Under the pieces are notes generated by a model. It had not been told where the DNA came from. It did not search any database and worked only from the letters and a program-made list of their open reading frames with translations. From contig CALJLA010000160.1 in NCBI GenBank assembly GCA_937983055.1, forward strand, positions 1-5,771: a stretch of 5,771 nt of DNA. The letters are read 5' to 3'. This document shows positions 1-4,264 of the stretch, piece after piece. How positions within the stretch are numbered: the first letter of the stretch is position 1; the number at the start of each line of letters is the position of its first letter. The DNA comes from an uncultured Pseudomonadota bacterium (GTDB lineage Bacteria; Pseudomonadota; Gammaproteobacteria; Burkholderiales; Eutrophovitaceae). The position numbers were made by a program, and so were the translations under genes.

Positions 1-141
1 ATGCCCTATCACAAGCTGCTCGACCAGGCCAAAGAATCCAGCCGGACAGAATTGAAAATCGGCACCACCGGTCGCGGCATCGGCCCGGCATATGTCGATA
101 AATTCAGCAGAACCGGCATCCGCATCGTGGATCTGCATGAT
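1..141 (+). pseudogene. purA: Adenylosuccinate synthetase internal fragment
   Basis: PurA makes adenylosuccinate from IMP, aspartate and GTP in AMP synthesis. Frame 1 encodes about 47 residues matching the middle of the enzyme, roughly E. coli residues 118-164. They start with PYHKLLDQAKE and include GTTGRGIGPAY, then DK and R in the spacing of the PurA signature G-I-G-P-x-Y-x2-K-x2-R (G26 to R37), so the active-site lysine region is present (K34). The match fades after VDLHD near base 141; the frame stays open afterwards but no longer resembles PurA. The ATG at base 1 is an internal methionine, not a start. The N-terminal GTP-binding part lies beyond the left edge, and the C-terminal ~260 residues are missing because a kinase gene on the other strand takes over. 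By hand count this stretch is about 56% GC over its first 120 bases, against about 65% over 151-300. The wording of the motif recalls Verrucomicrobia or Bacteroidetes-type PurA more than betaproteobacterial PurA (inference from memory). It is a broken or chimeric piece; recognition of PurA itself is firm. Confidence 0.8.
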
Positions 142-366
142 GTGCGGATGCAGCAGCTTGCCGACCAGCGCCGCCTCGTTAAGGAAGGATTTGTGAAAAC
201 GCCGGCGAGTGTCGGCATCGACACCCGGCTCGGCGCGCACAACCTTGATCGCCACGTCGCGATTCGCGAAGGGGTCGCGGCCGAGATATACGCGCGAGGT
301 GGCGCCGCGCCCCAGCTCGCGGGTTACCGGGTATTTGCCGATCTTCGGTGGCAGCGCGTCGTTCAT
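1..366 (-). CDS. Serine/threonine protein kinase, N-terminal part only
   Basis: This is a Hanks-type kinase, which transfers phosphate from ATP to Ser/Thr of target proteins. Starting at the ATG at 366, the protein shows a glycine-rich loop LGRGATSRVYLGRD (residues 18-31), the ATP-binding lysine in VAIKVV (K41), the alpha-C glutamate in LNEA (E64), and HPHIMQIHDA (73-82), the usual end of the third subdomain. From about base 122 leftwards the frame stays open to the window edge, but the translation is no longer kinase-like: it is the antisense of the PurA piece. The hinge, HRD and DFG motifs are all absent, so what is here cannot be an active kinase. The start lies 19 bp past the stop of the upstream glutathione S-transferase gene, suggesting one transcript; a GAGGG overlapping that stop is the only ribosome-site candidate, and its 16-base spacing is long. 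Family assignment is secure for residues 1-82. The remaining ~40 codons probably do not belong to the gene. Confidence 0.75.
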   Translation of the reverse strand, partial: MNDALPPKIGKYPVTRELGRGATSRVYLGRDPFANRDVAIKVVRAEPGVDADTRRRFHKSFLNEAALVGKLLHPHIMQIHDADAGSAEFIDICRADAATGGADFQFCPAGFFGLVEQLVIGH

Positions 367-385
367 GGTCAGGCGCGGCGTGCCC

Positions 386-1009
386 TCACTTCGGCGAAGG
401 AACCTTCATGCCGCGCTGAACCGCCGGCCGCGCGCCGATGGCGTCGAACCAGCGCTTTACGTTCGGAAAATCTGCCAGCGCCACCTGGTGCCACTCGTGG
501 CGGGCCACCCAGGGAAAGGTGGCGATATCGGCGACCGAATAATCGCCCGAGAGATACTCGTGCCGAGAGAAATGGCCGTCGAGCACGCCATACAGCCGCC
601 GGGTTTCCTTCTTGTAGCGTTCGATCGCATAGGGCACGGGCTCGGGCGCGGCGCGCAGGAAATGATGCACCTGACCGAATATCGGGCCGACGCCGCCCAT
701 CTGGAACATCAGCCACTGTAGCGCCCGGTAGCGCGTCGGCGCGTCCCGCGGCATGAAGCGTCCGCTCTTCTCCGCGAGGTAGAGCAGGATCGCACCCGAC
801 TCGAACAGGCTGAACGGGCCGCCTTCGGGTCCCTGTGCGTCGACGATCGCGGGAATCTTGCTGTTCGGACAGATCGCGACAAACTCGGGCTTGAACTGGT
901 CGCCCGCGCCGATGTTGACCGGATGCACCCGGTAGGGCAGCGCGAGCTCTTCGAGCATGATGGAAACCTTGCGGCCGTTGGGCGTGCTCCATGTGTACAA
1001 GTCGATCAA
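386..1009 (-). CDS. Glutathione S-transferase family protein, YfcG/Nu-class type
   Basis: This is a complete 207-residue cytosolic GST resembling E. coli YfcG, a glutathione-dependent disulfide-bond oxidoreductase of the Nu class. The thioredoxin-like N-terminal domain starts MIDLYTWSTPNG, placing T9 and N11 where YfcG uses Thr and Asn at the glutathione site. It continues with KIPAIVD (51-57, cis-proline loop) and FESGAILLYLAEKSG (69 onward), whose E70-S71 bind the gamma-glutamyl part. The helical C-terminal domain carries QWLMFQMGGVGP, the HHF tract and YSVADIATFPWV. C47 sits where YfcG has serine (AICPN versus RISPN); whether it affects redox chemistry is unknown. The start is TTG at 1009, chosen because GAGGGAG lies 8 bases upstream and the N-terminus then matches the family exactly; no ATG or GTG start would keep the first strand. 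It is followed 19 bp later by a kinase gene on the same strand. Family is sure; the physiological substrate is unknown. Confidence 0.93.
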   Translation of the reverse strand: MIDLYTWSTPNGRKVSIMLEELALPYRVHPVNIGAGDQFKPEFVAICPNSKIPAIVDAQGPEGGPFSLFESGAILLYLAEKSGRFMPRDAPTRYRALQWLMFQMGGVGPIFGQVHHFLRAAPEPVPYAIERYKKETRRLYGVLDGHFSRHEYLSGDYSVADIATFPWVARHEWHQVALADFPNVKRWFDAIGARPAVQRGMKVPSPK

Positions 1010-1017
1010 CGGTCGGA

Positions 1018-1024
1018 CTCCCTC
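1018..1024 (-). promoter_or_regulatory. Ribosome binding site deciding the TTG start
   Basis: The minus strand reads GAGGGAG, a strong Shine-Dalgarno match, 8 bases before the TTG at 1009. This fixes the start of the YfcG-type glutathione S-transferase. Confidence 0.75.
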
Positions 1025-1040
1025 GTCGAAGAATGCCGCG

Positions 1041-1046
1041 ATTCTA
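1041..1046 (-). promoter_or_regulatory. Possible -10 box for the YfcG-type GST gene
   Basis: The minus strand reads TAGAAT, five of six matches to the sigma-70 -10 consensus. Transcription would begin about 25 bases before the TTG start, leaving room for the GAGGGAG site. I see no good -35 hexamer at 15-18 bp spacing, so this is only a candidate. Confidence 0.3.
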
Positions 1047-1060
1047 ACTGCAATCGCATG

Positions 1061-1090
1061 TCGGATACGCCCGCTATAATCGGGTACGCC
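1061..1090. repeat. Pair of 11 bp direct repeats around the -10 box
   Basis: TCGGATACGCC at 1061-1071 recurs as TCGGGTACGCC at 1080-1090, ten of eleven bases identical, with 19 bp from start to start. The copies bracket TATAAT; the second shares the final T of the box and covers the expected transcription start. They could be a tandem operator or chance similarity in GC-rich DNA. Confidence 0.4.
1075..1080 (+). promoter_or_regulatory. Consensus -10 box (TATAAT) for the DUF2905 gene
   Basis: There is an exact TATAAT in GC-rich surroundings, 27 bases before the GTG start at 1108. Transcription would start near 1087, giving a leader of about 20 bases. No convincing -35 hexamer sits at 16-18 bp spacing (aatcgc and neighbours match poorly), which suggests either a weak promoter or one helped by a protein. 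An 11 bp direct repeat with one mismatch (1061-1071 and 1080-1090) flanks the box. Confidence 0.5.
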
Positions 1091-1107
1091 ATGGTGCGGA
1101 GACTGCA

Positions 1108-1305
1108 GTGCTGAAATGGTTGCTGACGCTGGTGATTGCCCTGGTGCTGATCGGCGGGCTCAGCCCCTGGCTGCGGCGCCTCGGCTTCGGCCGCATGCCG
1201 GGCGACATCGAGGTGGTCCGCAACGGGCGGCGCTACAGTTTCCCGATCGCCTCCACGCTGCTGCTGTCGCTGCTGGCCAGCCTGATCTACTGGTCGCTGC
1301 GCTGA
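1108..1305 (+). CDS. DUF2905-type small membrane protein
   Basis: This is a 65-residue protein of unknown function that matches my memory of the DUF2905 family in length and layout. It has an N-terminal hydrophobic helix (about residues 4-21, LLTLVIALVLIGGLSPWL), then the family's signature-like linker RRLGFGRMPGDIEV (23-36) with a short basic stretch NGRRYSFPI, then a second hydrophobic helix (48-63) ending in Arg. The likely topology is a hairpin in the inner membrane. The start is GTG at 1108, supported by GGAG at 1098-1101 with 6-base spacing. An ATG at 1091 opens only a 7-codon frame ending in TGA at 1112-1114, overlapping this start. The gene is divergent from the YfcG-type GST and convergent with cca, 19 bp between stop codons, so it is probably transcribed alone from the TATAAT promoter upstream. 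Its biochemical role cannot be inferred from neighbours. Confidence 0.88.
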   Translation: MLKWLLTLVIALVLIGGLSPWLRRLGFGRMPGDIEVVRNGRRYSFPIASTLLLSLLASLIYWSLR

Positions 1306-1328
1306 GCGTGGACGGCGGTATCGCTCAG
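1302..1328. repeat. Inverted repeat spanning both convergent stop codons
   Basis: CTGAGCG at 1302-1308 and CGCTCAG at 1322-1328 form a perfect 7 bp stem with a 13-base loop. Each arm contains the TGA of one gene: DUF2905 on the plus strand and cca on the minus strand. Transcripts from either side would carry the same hairpin. No T-run follows in either direction, so it is not a canonical intrinsic terminator; it may slow polymerase or protect 3' ends. Confidence 0.45.
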
Positions 1329-2551
1329 TCGCCGGGCGCAACCGTGCGCCAGGCCTGCTTTCCCGCCGCCAGCCGTGCCGCCTCGACCGCTTCGGCGATG
1401 CGGGCCGGATCGCTGTGCCCGGCGGCAATGGCGCCCGCGTCGACCGCGCGCGCGGCCTGTGCCGCCAGCCGTAGCCAGTCGGCCTGCGGATAAGCGAGGT
1501 TCTCCCGGCCGCTGCGGCCGCGGTAGTCCGACTCGCACGCGGCGAGCAACTCTTCGAAGCGCTGCGGCTTGCGATAGACGTCGGCCGCCGCCAGGAGCCT
1601 GGCGACCGTCGAGGCGCGCAACTCCGCCGCGCGATGGATGTTGCCGTGATGACGCGCCGCCAGAATCGCAAGATCCCGGCACTCGCCCGGCACCCGCAGC
1701 CGCTCGCACAGCTGCTGCGCCAGTTCCACGCTCGCCTGCTCGTGGCCGTGATGTTTCGGGAGCAGATGGGGCGGAGTCACGCCCTTGCCGAGGTCGTGGG
1801 TGAGCACGGCGAACCGCACCGTCAGCGGGTAACCGCGTTCGGCCGCGTAGTCGATCGCCAGCATCACATGGACGCCGGTGTCGACCTCGGGATGATGCTC
1901 CGCCGCCTGCGGCACGCCGAACAGGGCGTCGATCTCCGGCAACACCCGCGCGAGCGCGCCGCACTCGCGCAGCACTTGCAGCATGCGCGAGGGGCGCGCT
2001 TCCATCAGTCCCTTGGCGATTTCCTGCCAGACCCGTTCCGGCACCAGGTGGTCGACCTCGCCGTTGTCCGCCATGTGGCGCATCAGCGCCCGGGTCTCGT
2101 CGGCGACGCGAAAGCCGAAGCGCGCGGCAAAGCGCGCCACCCTCAGCACCCGCACCGGGTCTTCGACAAAAGCCGGTCCGACGTGGCGAAGCACGCCCTC
2201 GCGCAGATCGCGTGCGCCGTCGAACGGATCGATCAGCTTGCCGTCGGCATCCATGGCGATCGCGTTGATCGTCAGGTCGCGCCGGGCGAGATCCTGCTCG
2301 AGGGTGACATCCGGCGCCGAGTAGATTTCGAAGCCGCGGTAGCCGCGCCCACTCTTTCGCTCGGTGCGGGCGAGTGCGTACTCCTCATGGGTGTCGGGGT
2401 GCAGAAAAACCGGAAAGTCGCGCCCGACCGGGCGGTAGCCCAGGCGCACCATCTCTTCCGGCGTCGAGCCGACGACCACATAGTCCTGGTCCTTCACCGG
2501 GTGGCCCAGCAGGCGGTCGCGGACCGCGCCGCCGACGGCATAGACCTTCAC
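1325..2551 (-). CDS. cca: Multifunctional CCA tRNA nucleotidyltransferase with HD domain
   Basis: This enzyme adds or repairs the 3'-terminal CCA of tRNAs using CTP and ATP in the cytoplasm. The protein is complete at 408 residues (E. coli Cca has 412) and collinear with that enzyme. The class II nucleotidyltransferase head shows GGAVRD (7-12), the metal-binding DxD at D21/D23, RRDLTINAIA (90-99), and the neck motif DPVRVLRVARFAARF (131-145). The C-terminal HD domain has VDTGVH (H228), THDLGKG with H252/D253, and KHHGHE (266-271). In the E. coli type this domain carries phosphatase and 2',3'-cyclic phosphodiesterase activities, so the long multifunctional form is expected here. The start is GTG at 2551, giving MKVYAVGGAVRD, the family's normal N-terminus. 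The start overlaps the TGA of the upstream GST by 4 bases (GTGA); no strong ribosome site precedes it, so translational coupling is likely. The gene ends 19 bp from the convergent DUF2905 gene. No catalytic residue is missing. Confidence 0.98.
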   Translation of the reverse strand: MKVYAVGGAVRDRLLGHPVKDQDYVVVGSTPEEMVRLGYRPVGRDFPVFLHPDTHEEYALARTERKSGRGYRGFEIYSAPDVTLEQDLARRDLTINAIAMDADGKLIDPFDGARDLREGVLRHVGPAFVEDPVRVLRVARFAARFGFRVADETRALMRHMADNGEVDHLVPERVWQEIAKGLMEARPSRMLQVLRECGALARVLPEIDALFGVPQAAEHHPEVDTGVHVMLAIDYAAERGYPLTVRFAVLTHDLGKGVTPPHLLPKHHGHEQASVELAQQLCERLRVPGECRDLAILAARHHGNIHRAAELRASTVARLLAAADVYRKPQRFEELLAACESDYRGRSGRENLAYPQADWLRLAAQAARAVDAGAIAAGHSDPARIAEAVEAARLAAGKQAWRTVAPGD

Positions 2552-3201
2552 AGCTCGTAGTGCGAGATCGTTTCGGTCTCGCGCAAGGCCTCGTCGACCC
2601 AGGCCTGGTAGGACGGCAGCGCCGACATCGAACGCACATAGGCGGCTGCGCCGTCGTCGACCTCGACCTGGTAAGTGATCAGGCGGGAGACCACCGGCGC
2701 GTACATCGCGTCGGCGATGCTGAAGGCGCCGAACAGGAATTCGCCCCCGGCGCCGAAGCGAGATCGGCAGTCACGCCACAGCGCGGTGATGCGCTCGATG
2801 TCGGCCAGCACCTCGCGCGAACGCCCCTTGTCCGGAAAGCGCCGGCGCACGTTCATCGGCATGCCCGAGCGCAGCGCGGCGAAGCCCGCATGCATCTCGG
2901 CGCTGACCGCGCGTGCCGTTGCGCGCGCGGTGGCGTCCCGCGGCCACAATGTCTTTTCCGCGTGCTTCTCCGCCAGATACTCGGCGATGGCGAGCGATTC
3001 CCAGACGCGCACGTCGCCGTCCGTCAGCGCAGGCACCTTGCCCGACGGCGAGTACTCCAGGATGCGCTGCCGCCAGTTGCCGTCGTAGAGCGATATGCGC
3101 ACCTCGCGGAAAGCGATCCCGAAATGGCGCATCAGTACCCAGGGCCGCATCGACCACGACGAATAGGCCTTGTTGCCGATGACCAGAACGGGCGCCGACA
3201 T
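2548..3201 (-). CDS. Glutathione S-transferase family protein with catalytic-serine type motif
   Basis: This is a complete 217-residue GST, distinct from the YfcG-type one at 386-1009. The N-terminal thioredoxin fold begins VLVIGNKAYSSWSMRPWVLM. Its YSSWSxRPW motif (13-21) is characteristic of a proteobacterial subfamily in which a serine is expected to contact the glutathione thiol. SGKVPALTDGD (53-63) supplies the cis-proline loop, and WESLAIAEYLAE (67-78) holds the E68-S69 pair. The C-terminal helical domain has SAEMHAGFAALRS (100-112), PMNVRRR, and FSIADAMYAPV (160-170). The frame is open 43 codons further upstream, but that extension is arginine-rich, overlaps the preceding gene and lacks family similarity, so ATG 3201 is preferred. 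The preceding stop lies 10 bp away, with a weak GGCGAG ribosome site in the gap, and cca overlaps its stop by 4 bp. It is probably the middle gene of a three-gene transcript. Substrate unknown. Confidence 0.94.
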   Translation of the reverse strand: MSAPVLVIGNKAYSSWSMRPWVLMRHFGIAFREVRISLYDGNWRQRILEYSPSGKVPALTDGDVRVWESLAIAEYLAEKHAEKTLWPRDATARATARAVSAEMHAGFAALRSGMPMNVRRRFPDKGRSREVLADIERITALWRDCRSRFGAGGEFLFGAFSIADAMYAPVVSRLITYQVEVDDGAAAYVRSMSALPSYQAWVDEALRETETISHYEL

Positions 3202-3211
3202 GGCTCGCCGC

Positions 3212-4162
3212 CTAGCGCCTGGCGCGGCCGCGCAGCAGGCTGAACCGCGCGCGGCTGCCGCCGCCAAGGTACTCCGGCGCCACCGCTTCCAGCGGGGTCG
3301 GCACCCAGTCGAACACCGCCGGAAAGCCACAGGCGCAAACGTTGTCCACTTCCATCGAACGCACGTTGTCCCGGGTCATCAGCTTGACGGGCAGCTTTTC
3401 CAGCGCCCAGGCCTGCAGGTAGGACATGCGCCGGGAGAGCGGCAGGATCGGTCGCCGGTGCCCGGTCAGCGTGCATACGTACGCCACCAGTTCCTGCAGC
3501 CGGTAGACGCGCGGGCCGCACAGGTCGTAGCTCACCCCGTAGCTCGCCGGCAGGTCGAGCGAAGCGACCACCGCACGCGCCACGTCCTCGACGAAGACGG
3601 GCTGGAATTTCGCGTCCGGGCAGGCGAGCGCCAGCACCGGCAGCGCCCGCGCCAGACGGGCGAAAAGGTTGAGAAAACTGTCGTCCCGGCCGAACACCAC
3701 CGAGGGGCGAAACACCGTGGTGCGGATACCGGCCGCGGATGCGGCCCGGATCTGCTGCTCGCCGCCGGCCTTCGAGCGCAGATACTCGCTGGGGGCGTCA
3801 TGTGCGGCGCCGAGGGCGGAAATGTGCAGCAGCCGGCGTACGCCCTGGCTTCGGCAGGCATCGACGATGCGGCGCGGCAGCTCGGCGTGCACCCGCTGGA
3901 AGTCGCCGCTGCGCGATTCGTGCAGGATGCCGGCCAGGCTGATGACCGCATCGCAACCGGACACCAGGCGTGCCAGCGCCTGCGCATCATGAACGTCGGC
4001 CTCGATCACATCTGCCGTGGGCAGCACGATCAGCGACTCCTTCACCCGCTCTCGGCGCCGGGTCGGCACCCGCACGCGGATGCCGCGTTCGCACAGCAGA
4101 TGCGCGATGTGGCGGCCGATGAACCCGGAGCCGCCGATCAGGCAGACGGTCTTCACGATCAT
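3212..4162 (-). CDS. Complex I NDUFA9 subunit family NAD(P)-binding protein
   Basis: This 316-residue protein is an atypical short-chain dehydrogenase/NAD-dependent epimerase relative. Its bacterial relatives are annotated after NDUFA9, a complex I accessory subunit that binds NADPH without known turnover. It begins MIVKTVCLIGGSGFIG, a Rossmann strand with GxxGxxG at G10, G13 and G16, and an RVPTRRR stretch (31-37) after the second strand that would suit NADP phosphate binding. Further motifs are AGILHE (77-82), LLHISALGA (111-119) with S115, and YLRSK (Y127, K131), so the Ser and YxxxK of the SDR fold are retained. FRPSVVFGRDD (151-161) and FVEDVARA follow. Near the end, VDNVCACGFP has a CxC pair whose meaning I cannot judge. 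The start is ATG 4162, with a modest TTGGAA site upstream. The gene is not beside nuo genes: it sits between a lytic transglycosylase and a GST-cca pair, an order I recall from betaproteobacteria. Role in quinone or complex I biology is inferred; an oxidoreductase role remains possible. Confidence 0.88.
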   Translation of the reverse strand: MIVKTVCLIGGSGFIGRHIAHLLCERGIRVRVPTRRRERVKESLIVLPTADVIEADVHDAQALARLVSGCDAVISLAGILHESRSGDFQRVHAELPRRIVDACRSQGVRRLLHISALGAAHDAPSEYLRSKAGGEQQIRAASAAGIRTTVFRPSVVFGRDDSFLNLFARLARALPVLALACPDAKFQPVFVEDVARAVVASLDLPASYGVSYDLCGPRVYRLQELVAYVCTLTGHRRPILPLSRRMSYLQAWALEKLPVKLMTRDNVRSMEVDNVCACGFPAVFDWVPTPLEAVAPEYLGGGSRARFSLLRGRARR

Positions 4163-4184
4163 GGGAGTTCCAACCTGGTGCCGC

Positions 4185-4206
4185 TCAAGTTAGTGATCAA
4201 GTGATC
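4185..4206. repeat. Short direct and inverted GATC-containing repeats
   Basis: This lies in the 102 bp gap between the lytic transglycosylase stop and the NDUFA9-like start. TCAAGT occurs at 4185-4190 and 4197-4202, GTGATC at 4193-4198 and 4201-4206. GATCA and TGATC (4195-4199, 4202-4206) form a dyad around AG. It lies 33-44 bases before the ATG at 4162, where an operator could sit, but I could not place a convincing -10/-35 pair. Apart from a weak GC stem (4225-4229 with 4242-4246, no T-run), I see nothing else in the gap. Confidence 0.25.
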
Positions 4207-4264
4207 GCAATGTTCGATCCGTGCGCGCCCGCGGCAATGCAGGCGCAGGCAGTGTTGATCGTGC

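Noticed and set aside
1..756. Long plus-strand open frame of 251 codons starting at base 1
   Set aside because: Only the first ~47 residues are PurA-like; the rest is an arginine-rich antisense shadow of the kinase and YfcG-type GST genes. It is not a single protein.
1006..1964. Minus-strand frames overlapping the DUF2905 gene and the cca 3' half
   Set aside because: Arginine-rich out-of-frame translations of cca and antisense of DUF2905, with no family similarity.
1634..2560. 308-codon plus-strand frame antisense to cca
   Set aside because: It is rich in His, Arg, Ala and Gln with no recognisable domain, fully opposite a clearly functional gene. High GC content keeps antisense frames open.
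3202..3330. 43-codon N-terminal extension of the second GST
   Set aside because: It overlaps the end of the NDUFA9-like gene, is Arg/Ala-rich, and the family begins at the ATG at 3201.
3170..4204. 344-codon plus-strand frame antisense to the NDUFA9-like gene
   Set aside because: Same reason: composition typical of an antisense shadow, while the minus-strand frame has intact Rossmann and SDR motifs.
4225..4246. GC stem (GCGCC/GGCGC) downstream of slt as a terminator
   Set aside because: Only 5 bp with a 12-base loop and no T-run on the minus strand; too weak to call in GC-rich DNA.
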